NCBI RefSeq assembly: GCF_002382885.1 | Contig: NZ_NWVL01000027.1 | Location: forward strand, 1-64,000 | Length of the DNA: 64,000 nt | Direction: 5' to 3' | Source: Streptomyces sp. WZ.A104 | Lineage (GTDB): Bacteria; Actinomycetota; Actinomycetes; Streptomycetales; Streptomycetaceae | In this document: piece by piece, positions 33,662 to 42,190 of the stretch | Position numbering within the stretch: position 1 is the first letter of the stretch | How the letters are laid out: every line of letters starts with the position of its first letter | Made by a program: the position numbers and the translations under genes | The notes under the pieces: model-generated | What the model saw: only the letters and a program-made list of their open reading frames with translations | Told to the model about the DNA's origin: nothing | Databases searched by the model: none

Positions 33662-34749
33662 TTGTCCGTGCCGCCCTTCGCGTACAGCTGCTCGACGATG
33701 TCCGTGAGCACCTGGTCGGTGCGCGGGCCGTAGTTCAGCAGCACGCCGTCGTCGACCGTGACGACCCGGCGGTCCATTCCGGCCGGGGTCTCCGCGATGC
33801 CGGGTATCTTCACCAGGCCGTCCATGCCGCCGACCGACTCGAACCCCTTGGTCATCAGGAGGATCGCGTCCGGTGCGGCCTTGGCGAGAGCCTCGCTGGT
33901 GATGGCGGTGAAGTCCTTGCTCAGGCCGGACTCCTTCCCGGCGTCGACCGCGCCCGCCGCCTCCAGCAGCGAACTCGCCCCCGACTCCGCGCCGCCCAGC
34001 AGATAGACGGAGGCCGAACCGCGCAGATAGAGGAAGGCCACCCGGGGCTTCTCGCCGTCGGCGGGGTCCGGGACGGACTTCTGGACGGCGGCGATCCGGT
34101 CCTCGGTGCGCTTCTTCAGCTCGGTCCCGGCGGACGGTACGCCGAGCGTCTCGGCGACTGTGTCGATGCGGCGGCCGACGTCGCCGAGTCCCTTGGCGGG
34201 CTCGACGACGACCAGCGGGATGCCCGCGTCGCGGATCTGGCCGATCGCCTCGCTCGGGCCGGTGGTGGTGTCCGCGAGGACGACGGTCGGCTTCAGCGAG
34301 AGCACACTCTCCGCCGAGACGTCGTGAGCACGGGTCACCACCGGGAGCTTCTCGGCCTGTTCGAAAGTGGCGGTGATGTCGCGGGCCACGACCTGCTTGC
34401 CGAAGCCGAGGGTGAAGACGATCTCGCTCAGCGATCCGGTCAGCGGCACGATCCGGTCGGTGGAGTCGACCGTGACCTTCTCGCCGTCCGCCGAATCCAC
34501 CGTCACCGGCAGCTTCGGGGCGGGCGCGTCGGCCAGCGGCTCCACCCGGTCCGGGGCGGCGGCGCCCCTGGCGGACCCGGGCGCGGGCTCGTCCCCTCCG
34601 CCGCAGCCGGTCAGGACCAGGGCGAAGGCCACCGCGGCGGTGAGGGCGGCGGCCGCCCTGCCCAGGGCCGGGCGGCGGAGCGCCGTACGCCCGGCGTCGG
34701 GGCCCTCGGTCTCAGGGCCTCTCGGGGCGAAGTCCTGCGAGATGCGCAC
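33658..34749 (-). CDS. hmuT: Haem-binding lipoprotein of the hmu ABC transporter
   Basis: 363 residues. Hydrophobic segment AAAALTAAVAFALVL then TGCGGG is a clear lipobox; a disordered linker precedes a class III binding protein (RIVPLTGSLSEIVFTLGFGK, KPTVVLADTTTGPSEAIGQI, VAFLYLRGSASVYLLGGAES). GTG 34749 is chosen because it gives a normal signal n-region; AGGACGG is 10 nt upstream. First gene of the iron-regulated hmuTUV operon, about 100 nt from the iron box at 34848. It probably receives haem from the HtaA proteins encoded on the other side of that box. Confidence 0.92.
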   Translation of the reverse strand: MRISQDFAPRGPETEGPDAGRTALRRPALGRAAAALTAAVAFALVLTGCGGGDEPAPGSARGAAAPDRVEPLADAPAPKLPVTVDSADGEKVTVDSTDRIVPLTGSLSEIVFTLGFGKQVVARDITATFEQAEKLPVVTRAHDVSAESVLSLKPTVVLADTTTGPSEAIGQIRDAGIPLVVVEPAKGLGDVGRRIDTVAETLGVPSAGTELKKRTEDRIAAVQKSVPDPADGEKPRVAFLYLRGSASVYLLGGAESGASSLLEAAGAVDAGKESGLSKDFTAITSEALAKAAPDAILLMTKGFESVGGMDGLVKIPGIAETPAGMDRRVVTVDDGVLLNYGPRTDQVLTDIVEQLYAKGGTDK

Positions 34750-34847
34750 GGGGCACCGTCCTGTCGTTCTGCGGTCCGCGGTGGGTGGTTGGGATGTGGC
34801 GGGAGTGCGGAGGTGCCGACGGGGTTCCGGCACCGACTGGGAATACC

Positions 34848-34866
34848 TTAGGTTAGCCTTACCTAT
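34848..34866. promoter_or_regulatory. Iron box (DmdR/IdeR-type operator)
   Basis: TTAGGTTAGCCTTACCTAT closely matches the 19-bp actinobacterial iron box TTAGGTTAGSCTAACCTAA. It sits between divergent hmuT and the first htaA gene, so ferrous-iron-loaded DmdR1/IdeR should repress both. It also argues against the ATG at 34865 as the htaA start, because that codon is inside the operator. Confidence 0.88.
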
Positions 34867-34891
34867 GTATCCAGTCCCTGGGGGGTCCCTC

Positions 34892-36340
34892 ATGCTGTCG
34901 TCCAGATCCGCCCGCGCGCTCGCCGTCGCGCTCCTCGCGGTGCTGTCGGCGGCCCTGCTCCCCGCCGCCACCGCGCAAGCGGCAAGCCGTACGGTGCAGG
35001 GCGGCCGACTGGACTGGGGCATCAAGTCCTCCTTCCAGAGCTATGTCACCGGGCCCATCGCGAACGGCAGCTGGAGCCTGACCGGCGGTGCCGCCACGGT
35101 CGGCGGCAGCCAGTTCCGCTTCCACTCCGCGACCGGCTCCTACGACCCGGACACCGGGGCGTTCAGCTCCGGCTTCTTGGGCGGGGTGCACTTCACCGGT
35201 CACCGGAAGGCCGACGGCGGCAACGAGCTCGACCTCAGGATCAGCCGTCCCACGGTCCGGATCAACGGCGGCAGCGGCACGCTCTACGCGGACATGGTCA
35301 GCAAGGAGCGGGGGACCGGCAAGGTCTCCAACCGCTCGCAGGTCCCGCTCGCCGCGCTCAACCTGTCCGGGATCAGCATGAAGGGCGGTTCCACCCCCAT
35401 CGCCCTCAGCAACATCCCGGCGACGCTGACCGCCCAGGGCGCCTCCGCCTTCGCGGGCTACTACACCGCGGGCACCCCGCTCGACCCGATCAGCCTCTCC
35501 GTCGACACCAAGGGCGCGGCCGAACCGAAGCCGTCCCCCTCGGAGAAGAGGGACGACGCGGACGCCGAGAAGGACGAGAAGAAGGACAAGGCCGACAAGG
35601 AGAAGGCGGGCCGCTTCGAGGACGCCGCCGTCGACTGGGGCGTGCGCCGCACCTTCCGCGAGTACGTCACCGGCTCCATCGGCCAGGGCAAGTGGACACT
35701 CGCCGACGGTGCCCAGGACGGCGGGGCCCTGTTCCGCTTCCCGCAGGGCAAGGGCACGTACGACGCGAAGAGGCAGACCCTGGACGCGGACTTCAGCGGC
35801 AGCATCCGCTTCACCGGCGCCCACGAGCTCGACCTGAAGTTCGCCGCCGTCACCGTCAGCGTCGCCCAGGGGGAGGGGACCCTGTCGGCGGACGTCACCA
35901 GCGAGGTCAAGACCACCAGGAACGTGCCGCTCATCACGTTCGCCGCCAAGGACTTCGCGCCGAAGGAGGGCCTGGCCGTCCTCACCGAGGTCCCGGCGAC
36001 CCTCACCGCCGACGGCGCCGAGGCGTTCGGCTCCATGTACAAGGCAGGCACCGCGATGGACCCGGTCTCGCTCGCCGTGGCCGTCGATGAGAAGGCCCGG
36101 CTGCCCGCGCTGCCCGACCTCGGCAGCGAGCCGACGGCGGCCGCCGAGCCCACGAAGAAGCCCTCGGCCGAGCCCTCCACCCAACCGGCGGCGGCCGTCT
36201 CGGACTCGGGCACCGGCACGTACGCCGCGATCGGCGGCGGTGTGCTGCTGGTCGTCGCGGCCGGAGCGGCGTTCTTCGTCCTGCGTCGCCGCACCGCGCA
36301 GGCGGCCCCCGAGTCCCCTGACTCCTCCCGGACTTCCTGA
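34892..36340 (+). CDS. htaA: HtaA-domain haem-binding surface protein, membrane anchored
   Basis: 482 residues. Sec signal (ALAVALLAVLSAALLPAATA), HtaA domain 1 (about 34-205: GGRLDWGIKSSFQSYVTGPI, GGVHFTGHR), a charged Lys/Asp/Glu linker (210-240), HtaA domain 2 (241-398: AVDWGVRRTFREYVTGSI, GSIRFTGAHELDL), a Pro-rich spacer and a C-terminal membrane helix with RRR stop-transfer (444-466). In corynebacteria HtaA domains take haem from haemoglobin and pass it to HmuT. ATG 34892 is preferred, with GGGGGG 6 nt upstream and outside the iron box. Confidence 0.92.
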   Translation: MLSSRSARALAVALLAVLSAALLPAATAQAASRTVQGGRLDWGIKSSFQSYVTGPIANGSWSLTGGAATVGGSQFRFHSATGSYDPDTGAFSSGFLGGVHFTGHRKADGGNELDLRISRPTVRINGGSGTLYADMVSKERGTGKVSNRSQVPLAALNLSGISMKGGSTPIALSNIPATLTAQGASAFAGYYTAGTPLDPISLSVDTKGAAEPKPSPSEKRDDADAEKDEKKDKADKEKAGRFEDAAVDWGVRRTFREYVTGSIGQGKWTLADGAQDGGALFRFPQGKGTYDAKRQTLDADFSGSIRFTGAHELDLKFAAVTVSVAQGEGTLSADVTSEVKTTRNVPLITFAAKDFAPKEGLAVLTEVPATLTADGAEAFGSMYKAGTAMDPVSLAVAVDEKARLPALPDLGSEPTAAAEPTKKPSAEPSTQPAAAVSDSGTGTYAAIGGGVLLVVAAGAAFFVLRRRTAQAAPESPDSSRTS

Positions 36341-36423
36341 CCTCCCCCAGGCGCGCCTTATGGATCGTCGCGCCGCCCCTCCCGCTTCTCTTCCGCCCCT
36401 GTCCTCATAGGAGACCCACCGAC

Positions 36424-38085
36424 ATGGCAGCAACTCGCCGCCCGACAGCCCTCGCCGCAGCCGTCGCCACGGCGGCCGCGCTGGGCGCGACCTTCGCCCT
36501 TCCGGCCATCGCGGCCGACGGCCCCGCCCCGAAGGCGGCCGCCGCCGCCCCTTCGGTGATCTACCAGCTGGAGTCGGGCACCTTCGACTGGGGTCTCAAG
36601 GAGTCCTTCCGCGCCATGATCGACCGGTTCGGCGGCACCGCCACGCTGGCCGATGGAGCCACGCGGAACGAGGACGGCTCGTACAAGTTCCCCCTGGACA
36701 AGGGCGAGTACGCACTCGGCACCCACGCCGTGACGTCCTCCTTCAAGGGCAGCGTCCACTACGAGGCGCACGGCGGCGCCCTGGACATCAAGCTGTCCGA
36801 CGTCAAGGTCCTCACGGTCGGCAAGAGCGGCCGGATCACCGTCGACGTGACCACCAAGTCCCCGGGCAAGGACGCCGTCGTCACCGACGATCTGGCGATG
36901 GCCGATCTCGACCTCACCGACGTCGAGGCCTCGAACGGCGCGGACGGCATGAAGTTCGCGAGTATCCCCGTCACCTTCACCAAGGAGGGCGCGGCGGTCT
37001 TCGGCCCGTCCTACGAGGAGGGTGAGCCGATCGACCCGGCCACCCTGACGGTCAAGCCCCTCGCCACGACCCCGACCGAGCAGCCCACCGGCAAGCCGAC
37101 CGAGCAGCCGACGGGCAAGCCGACCGAGCAGCCCACGGGCGAGCCGACGGGTCAGCCGAGCACCAACCCCACCCCGTCCGGCTCCGAGACGGCCAAGCCC
37201 ACCAGCGGCCCGGTCGTCGACGGCACCCTGGACTGGGGCGTCAAGGCGTCCTTCCGCTCGTACGTCGTCGGCCCGATCGCGCACGGCAAGGTCGAGACGA
37301 GCGGCGGCGCCGCCACCGCCACCGACGGCTACCGCTTCAGCAAGGCCACCGGCCACCTCGACGCCGACAAGAACACGCTCAACGCGGCGTTCAAGGGCAA
37401 GGTGCGCTTCCTGGGCCACGAGACGAACGGCGAGTACGTCCTCGACCTCTCCCTCAGCAACCTGAAGGTCGACATCGAGGGCGCCTCCGGCAAGCTCCTC
37501 GCCGACGTCTCCGCCAAGGACCGCGGCACCGGCAAGGTCGCCGAGCGCACCGGCCTGGCTCTCGCGGACCTGAAGGTGCCCGCGGGCGCGCTCGCCGCCA
37601 AGGACGGCATCGTGAACCTCAAGGGCATCCCGGCGACCCTCACCGAAGCCGGTTCCCAGGCGTTCGAGGGCATGTACAAGAAGGGCGACGAGCTCGACGC
37701 CCTGAACGTCGCGGTCTCCCTCGACGAGGACGCGCGGCTTCCGGGCGGTTCGACGGGCTACGAGAACTGCGCCGCGGCCGAGGCGGCCGGTGTGGCTCCC
37801 ATCAAGAAGGGGGAGGCGGGCTACTCGACCGACCTCGACGCGGACGGTGACGGCATCGCCTGCGAGTCCGGTGAATCCACCGGCGGTTCCACCGCGGGCG
37901 GCTCCACCACCGGCGGCACGGTCGGCGGCTCCACCACCGGCGGTTCGGTCGGCGGCTCCGGCGCGCTGGCCTCCACCGGCTCCGACCTCCCGGCCGGCGC
38001 CCTGATCGCCGCCTCGGGCATCGTCGTGGCGGCCGGTGCCGGTGTCGTGATCGCGGCGCGCCGTCGCCGTAACGCCACCGCCTGA
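36424..38085 (+). CDS. HtaA-HtaA-Excalibur protein with a sortase signal
   Basis: 553 residues. Signal peptide (about 1-31), HtaA domain 1 (48-212: GTFDWGLKESFRAMIDRFGG), a PTEQPTGK repeat stalk (217-240), HtaA domain 2 (264-434: GTLDWGVKASFRSYVVGPIA), then an Excalibur calcium-binding domain at 446-481 (YENCAAAEAAGVAPI then DLDADGDGIACE), a Gly/Ser/Thr stalk, LASTG at 515-519, a hydrophobic helix and RRRR. The LAxTG signal is that of class E sortases, so the protein should be linked to peptidoglycan. ATAGGAG precedes the ATG. Only 83 bp separate it from the upstream htaA, so the two probably share an iron-controlled transcript. Confidence 0.92.
   Translation: MAATRRPTALAAAVATAAALGATFALPAIAADGPAPKAAAAAPSVIYQLESGTFDWGLKESFRAMIDRFGGTATLADGATRNEDGSYKFPLDKGEYALGTHAVTSSFKGSVHYEAHGGALDIKLSDVKVLTVGKSGRITVDVTTKSPGKDAVVTDDLAMADLDLTDVEASNGADGMKFASIPVTFTKEGAAVFGPSYEEGEPIDPATLTVKPLATTPTEQPTGKPTEQPTGKPTEQPTGEPTGQPSTNPTPSGSETAKPTSGPVVDGTLDWGVKASFRSYVVGPIAHGKVETSGGAATATDGYRFSKATGHLDADKNTLNAAFKGKVRFLGHETNGEYVLDLSLSNLKVDIEGASGKLLADVSAKDRGTGKVAERTGLALADLKVPAGALAAKDGIVNLKGIPATLTEAGSQAFEGMYKKGDELDALNVAVSLDEDARLPGGSTGYENCAAAEAAGVAPIKKGEAGYSTDLDADGDGIACESGESTGGSTAGGSTTGGTVGGSTTGGSVGGSGALASTGSDLPAGALIAASGIVVAAGAGVVIAARRRRNATA
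37072..37143 (+). repeat. Three tandem 24-bp repeats coding a Pro/Thr stalk
   Basis: Three consecutive units each encode PTEQPTG(K/E), residues 217-240 of the sortase-anchored HtaA protein. Units differ only at a few wobble positions. Unit number may vary between strains and would change the reach of the outer haem-binding domain. Confidence 0.85.
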
Positions 38086-38116
38086 CCGACCGGCACCACC
38101 CGCACCACTGAACGAC

Positions 38117-38164
38117 CCGCAGGGCCGTACCGGCAGCAGCAGTGCTCCCGGCGCGGCCCTGCGG
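38117..38164 (+). terminator. Terminator downstream of the second htaA gene
   Basis: CCGCAGGGCCG (38117-38127) and CGGCCCTGCGG (38154-38164) form a perfect 11-bp stem around a 26-nt loop, 32 bp after the htaA stop. No U tract follows. Confidence 0.7.
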
Positions 38165-38215
38165 CCAGACCCGCTCGGTTCCCGTACCGCCGTCCGGCAG
38201 TGCTTGAATGCCCCC

Positions 38216-38887
38216 GTGAACGACTACGACGTACCCCCGGGCATCGACGTCCTGCGGGTGTTCTGCGGGCCCGACGGACGCCACGGCAATGCCCTCGGGG
38301 TCGTACGCGACGGAAGCAGCCACCCCGACGAGCCCTCCCGGCAGCGGCTCGCCCGGCAACTCGGCTTCAGCGAGACCGTGTTCGTCGACGACCCGGAGCG
38401 CGGGCGGGTGGACATCCACACGCCGGGGCTGCGGCTGCCGTTCGCCGGGCACCCGCTGGTCGGCACCGCGTGGCTGCTGGACCTGGAGATCCTGGAGCTG
38501 GACGTCGGGGACGTGTTCGCACGCCAGGACGGGGAGTTCACCTGGATCACCGCCCGCCCCGAGTGGGCCCCGCCGCGCACGCTCCAGCAGTACGCGACGG
38601 CGGAAGAGGTGGAGGCGCTGCCCGGGCCGCCGCCCGGCGAGGGCTGGCTCTACACGTGGGCCTGGGAGGACGAGGCGGCCGGACGGGTGCGTGCGCGGGC
38701 CTTTCCCCGGCGCGGCGAGGGCATCGTCGAGGACGAGGCGACCGGGGCGGCGGCCATGCTGCTGAGCGCGCACCTCGGCCGGGCCCTGAACATCAGACAG
38801 GGACGCGGCTCCCAGATCCTCACCGCTCCCGCGCCGGACGGCACGGTGGAGGTCGGGGGCCGCGTCCTGATGGCCGCCCGGGGCTGA
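38216..38887 (+). CDS. Short PhzF-family protein
   Basis: 223 residues, about 70 short of a full PhzF. It keeps the N-terminal catalytic Glu in LGFSETVFVDD, the LPFAGHPLVGTAWLLD motif and the C-terminal VEDEATGAAAMLLSAHLGRA, but the segment between the lobes is reduced. The fold may still close; activity is uncertain. GTG 38216 is chosen because TTGAAT (38204-38209) lies 6 nt before it, consistent with a leaderless mRNA. It is an unrelated gene within the haem region. Confidence 0.8.
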   Translation: MNDYDVPPGIDVLRVFCGPDGRHGNALGVVRDGSSHPDEPSRQRLARQLGFSETVFVDDPERGRVDIHTPGLRLPFAGHPLVGTAWLLDLEILELDVGDVFARQDGEFTWITARPEWAPPRTLQQYATAEEVEALPGPPPGEGWLYTWAWEDEAAGRVRARAFPRRGEGIVEDEATGAAAMLLSAHLGRALNIRQGRGSQILTAPAPDGTVEVGGRVLMAARG

Positions 38888-38927
38888 ACCCCGGACGGCC
38901 GTTGTTCCGGCTCCGGTCGGTGACCGC

Positions 38928-41126
38928 CTACTGGATCGCGCTGCCGAACGCCTCGCCGACGGCCGGGAGGCCGCCCTTGCCCGGCTCGTAGCTGGTCACG
39001 GGCTGGACCGGGCCGCCGGTGACGTTGGACCACGGCATCAGATGCGCGGCGCCACGGGCGCCCGGACCGTCGGGCATACCGATGTACAGGTGCGTCGGGG
39101 TTGCCGTGATGCTGCTGCCGACGTACTGCTTGGTGCCGGGGGCGCCCGGCAGACCGGGCGCGCCGCCCGGGGAGATCCAGCGGTCCGCGGCGCCGGGGGC
39201 GCCGAGCAGCGAGAACTTCTGGATGGCGCCGGAGTCCACGACCGCGCCCTCGTTCTCGCCCGGGATGCCGACGGCCAGCAGCATCGTCGCGGTCGTACCG
39301 ACGTTCCTGGGACGGGTGTTGACGGCGGCGACCCGCTCGCCGAACCGGTCGCCCGCCTCGGCGGCCCCGGTGACGTCGGCCTTCTCCTGGTGGATGTCCT
39401 GGAGCTCGCTGACCGTGCCGCCCGCCGTGATGCGCAGGACGACGACCCGGCCCGCGTTCGTCTTGTTCACGTCCGAGACCTTGAGGCCCTCGCCCGGGGA
39501 GCCGACGGCGAGGATCGAGTCGCTGTCGGTTGCGGCCCCTTCCGGCCGGTGCGAGGTCATCGACAGGGCCTTGCCGAACAGGTCGTTCGCCTCGTTCGCG
39601 CCGCTGATGCCCTCGGTGTCCTGGTGGAGCGCCTTGACCGGGGTGGGGATCTTGTTGGCGTTGAGGTCGTGCTTCAGGATCTGGATGGCGCCGGTCTTGG
39701 CGATGGTGCCGATGGCCTCGTCGGGGATGCCGATCGCCAGATGGTTCGGTGAACCCGCCACGGAGTAGCCGAACTGGTCGCCCTTCTCCGCGCCCCCCGG
39801 GACGGACTCGGTGTCCTGGTTGATGGCGACGTTCGTGTCGCCCCGCAGGTAGATCGCGTTGCCCGCGTCGGCGACGGAGCCCAGGTCCTCACCGGGCACG
39901 CCGATCAGGATGTAGGGATCACCGGCCGCGGTCTTCCCGGCGGCGACGGAGAAGCCCATGTGGTCCTTGGTCTCGGAGGCCGAGCCGAGGAGCGCTCCGG
40001 CTCCCCTGCCCTGCTCGAACCAGGTCCCGCCGCGGCCCTTGCCGAGCCCCGCGGGCGAACCGTAGACGATCTGCACCGCCCCGGCGTCGGCGACCTCGCC
40101 GATGTCCTCGTTGGGCACGCCGACCACCAGGTCGGTGTAGCCGTCGGCGTTGTAGTCCACCGTGGCCAGCGCGGTACCGAAACCGTCGCCCGCCTCGGGT
40201 CCACCGTTGACACCGGGAGCGCCCTGGACCAGCTCGGCGACGCCCGCGCCGTTGCCGTACACCACGCGGACCAGTCCGGCACCGGCCGCGCCGGCCACCG
40301 CGGCCTTCGGGTCGGCGACGGCCACGTCGCGGTGGCCGTCCCCGTTGAAGTCGGCGAACGGGGCGGCCGTCACGGTCTCGGTGACCCACGCGTGCAGGTC
40401 GTCGACCCGGCTCTCCACCGCGCCGGTACGGGTCTCCTCCTCCGCCGTGCCGAAGCAACCGCCCTGCCAGGAGCGGCTGTTGACGGCGACGAGCTCGACG
40501 TTCCCGCCCTGCTCGCGCAGCATCGGGCCGCCGGTGTCACCGGCGCACACGGCGGCGCCGTCCAGGCCGGTGATGTTCACGGTGGTCGCGTCGGCCTGGT
40601 CGACGGAGAAGCGGCCCTGGTGCATCTTCACCGGGGCCCACTCGTCCGCGGTCCGGCCGAAGCCGGTCCCGGTGAGGGTCTCGCCCGGGGCGGGCGGCGT
40701 CGCGGCGAGGGGCGCCGGGGCGATGGTGGTGACCGGCTTGGCCAGCCGGGCCAGCACCAGATCCCGGTCGGCGCGGGGCACGAGCTCGACGACCGTGCGG
40801 ACCTGGCCCGCGGTGGTGGTGGTGTCGGTGCGGCCGATGACGGCGGTGGTGGCGTCCTTCGGCGCGCCCGGCGGGAGCTGGTGGGCCCCGGCCGGGTTGT
40901 CCACGAAGCAACTGGCCGCCGTCAGGACCCAGTCGCGGTCGACCAGCGTGCCGGAGCACGCGCGCTTGCCGTCGCCTATGTCCAGACGGGCGGTGAACGC
41001 GTACGCGTTGTTCGCGGACGGGGTTCCCGTGATGGCGTGGGCCGCGGGGGCGAGGAGGGTACCGGAGACGAGAGCCGCTGCCAGCAGGCCGCTCGTCACA
41101 GCCGCACGGGGGCGGAGGTGTGACAC
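38928..41126 (-). CDS. Secreted chymotrypsin-fold pseudoprotease with FG-GAP repeats
   Basis: 732 residues. Sec signal ending APAAHA (about 31). The S1 domain (32-250) has CSGTLVDRDWVLTAASCF, where the catalytic His position of TAAHC is Ser72, then Asp122 in RDLVLARL and CAGDTGGP, where Ser is replaced by Thr198. Two of three triad residues are therefore changed. From about 255 an FG-GAP beta propeller follows, with calcium loops DFNGDGHRDVAVADP and DYNADGYTDLVVGVP, and repeats of the type GDxFGxxVA...IGIPDEAIG. Integrin-like propellers bind proteins. Similar protease/FG-GAP fusions with altered triads occur in Streptomyces. It is placed between htaA/hmu genes and hmuO. Confidence 0.88.
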   Translation of the reverse strand: MSHLRPRAAVTSGLLAAALVSGTLLAPAAHAITGTPSANNAYAFTARLDIGDGKRACSGTLVDRDWVLTAASCFVDNPAGAHQLPPGAPKDATTAVIGRTDTTTTAGQVRTVVELVPRADRDLVLARLAKPVTTIAPAPLAATPPAPGETLTGTGFGRTADEWAPVKMHQGRFSVDQADATTVNITGLDGAAVCAGDTGGPMLREQGGNVELVAVNSRSWQGGCFGTAEEETRTGAVESRVDDLHAWVTETVTAAPFADFNGDGHRDVAVADPKAAVAGAAGAGLVRVVYGNGAGVAELVQGAPGVNGGPEAGDGFGTALATVDYNADGYTDLVVGVPNEDIGEVADAGAVQIVYGSPAGLGKGRGGTWFEQGRGAGALLGSASETKDHMGFSVAAGKTAAGDPYILIGVPGEDLGSVADAGNAIYLRGDTNVAINQDTESVPGGAEKGDQFGYSVAGSPNHLAIGIPDEAIGTIAKTGAIQILKHDLNANKIPTPVKALHQDTEGISGANEANDLFGKALSMTSHRPEGAATDSDSILAVGSPGEGLKVSDVNKTNAGRVVVLRITAGGTVSELQDIHQEKADVTGAAEAGDRFGERVAAVNTRPRNVGTTATMLLAVGIPGENEGAVVDSGAIQKFSLLGAPGAADRWISPGGAPGLPGAPGTKQYVGSSITATPTHLYIGMPDGPGARGAAHLMPWSNVTGGPVQPVTSYEPGKGGLPAVGEAFGSAIQ

Positions 41127-41407
41127 GGTGGCATTTCCTGTCGGTAGGTGTGGTCGGTACGGGAAACACCCCGGAAGCCCGGAAGTCCGAAAGGGGCACT
41201 CGGGCCCGGGTGGTGGTGTTGCCCGCGCTGGACATGACCCGGCGGCGGAATACCTCTTTCAGGCATGGCACCCACGCATTAGAAGGCCCCCCGCCCGGAT
41301 GTCATGTGAAAGTGAAGTGAAGACGGCATCGGAATGTACCCGCAGGTCGATGGGGCGTCAAACCTCTGGCGGCAGCACCGTATTGCCCTTTTCGTACGGC
41401 GAAAAAA

Positions 41408-41435
41408 GGGGAAATGGGGAAAGGGGAAAAGGGGG
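41408..41435 (+). other. Potential four-tetrad G-quadruplex
   Basis: GGGG-AAAT-GGGG-AAA-GGGG-AAAA-GGGGG on the plus strand satisfies the strictest G4 pattern, with four runs of at least four G and loops of 3-4 nt. The plus strand is the template for the leftward hmuO transcript, so RNA polymerase would meet it after the hairpin at 41437-41463. Confidence 0.7.
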
Positions 41436-41436
41436 C

Positions 41437-41463
41437 GGCTCCACCGGAACCTCCGGTGGAGCC
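41437..41463 (-). terminator. Intrinsic terminator of hmuO
   Basis: GGCTCCACCGG and CCGGTGGAGCC form a perfect 11-bp stem with a 5-nt loop, 62 bp past the hmuO stop. In the leftward RNA the hairpin is followed by a C/U-only run containing UUUU, UUU and UUUUUU tracts, unusually terminator-like for Streptomyces. Confidence 0.82.
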
Positions 41464-41524
41464 GTACGTTCACGCTGTGCGGATTTACGCGCCGGTGCTC
41501 AAGTGCCGTTCCCTCACGGGATAT

Positions 41525-42190
41525 TCACGCGCTGCGCGGGAAGACCTCGCCCAGCTCGCGGAAGACCGCGGTGTTCAGCGCGAAGGCCCGCTTGCACTCC
41601 TCGATGATGCGCTGCTTCTCCAGGTCGTCCGCGTTCACCGCGTCAAGCAGCTCGCGGTAACCCCGCTTGAAGGCGGCCGGGTTGGTGATCTGCTCGAAGA
41701 CGTAGAAGCGCACGCCGTCGCCCTTGCGCTCGAAGCCCCAGGTCTTCTCCGCCTTGTCGCGGATGATCTGGCCGCCCGAGAGGTCGCCGAGGTAGCGGGT
41801 GTAGTGGTGGGCGATGTATCCGGCGGGCCAGGTGCGTGCGCACTCGGCGACCCGGGCGGCGTACGCGGCGGTGGCGGGCAGCGCCTCCAGGTCCTCGCGC
41901 CAGTTCTCCCCGCGCAGGTGCGCGAGGTCGCGTTCCAGCTCGGTGGAGCGCATCAGCTCGGGCTGTATGAACGGGCCCGCGACCGGGTCGTCGCGCAGGG
42001 CCTCCGCGCCCTCCTCAAGCGCCCGGTACACGAACCACAGCTGCTCGGTGTAGCGCGTGTACGCGTCCACTCCCAGCCGCCCGCCCAGCAGGTCACCCAT
42101 GAACGTCGAGGTCTCGGCCTCGGTGTGCTGCTCGTGCGACGCGGTGCGGATGAGCGTCGAGAAGGGAGTGACGGTGGCGGTTGCGTCCAA
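41525..42190 (-). CDS. hmuO: Haem oxygenase (biliverdin-producing)
   Basis: 221 residues, the size of HmuO/HO-1 family enzymes. The proximal haem ligand is His22 in EQHTEAETSTFM, and the distal helix has the flexible glycines GDLSGGQ (135-141) preceded by YIAHHYTRYL. It opens haem to biliverdin, CO and Fe2+ in the cytoplasm, releasing iron imported by HmuTUV. TTG 42190 with GGAGG 6 nt upstream. The promoter carries an iron box. Confidence 0.95.
   Translation of the reverse strand: MDATATVTPFSTLIRTASHEQHTEAETSTFMGDLLGGRLGVDAYTRYTEQLWFVYRALEEGAEALRDDPVAGPFIQPELMRSTELERDLAHLRGENWREDLEALPATAAYAARVAECARTWPAGYIAHHYTRYLGDLSGGQIIRDKAEKTWGFERKGDGVRFYVFEQITNPAAFKRGYRELLDAVNADDLEKQRIIEECKRAFALNTAVFRELGEVFPRSA

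Larger units (their letters stand above)
41127..41524. other. Intergenic region between hmuO and the pseudoprotease
   Basis: 398 bases without a gene. It holds the hmuO-side hairpin (41437-41463), a purine tract with four G-runs (41408-41435), and about 270 bp of leader or promoter DNA for the leftward pseudoprotease, in which TAATGC on the minus strand near 41280 is a weak -10 candidate. It is noticeably richer in A+T than its surroundings. Confidence 0.6.

Noticed and set aside
34865..34867. ATG as start of the first htaA gene
   Set aside because: It lies inside the iron box with no ribosome site; ATG 34892 has a GGGGGG site and begins directly with the signal peptide.
37072..37143. Short regular repeats considered as a CRISPR array
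   Set aside because: Units are contiguous without spacers, in frame, and encode a Pro/Thr stalk; no cas genes nearby.
41334..41660. Plus-strand frames beginning MYPQVDG and MGKGEKG downstream of the pseudoprotease promoter
   Set aside because: They cross the terminator hairpin and the antisense of hmuO and have no domain.
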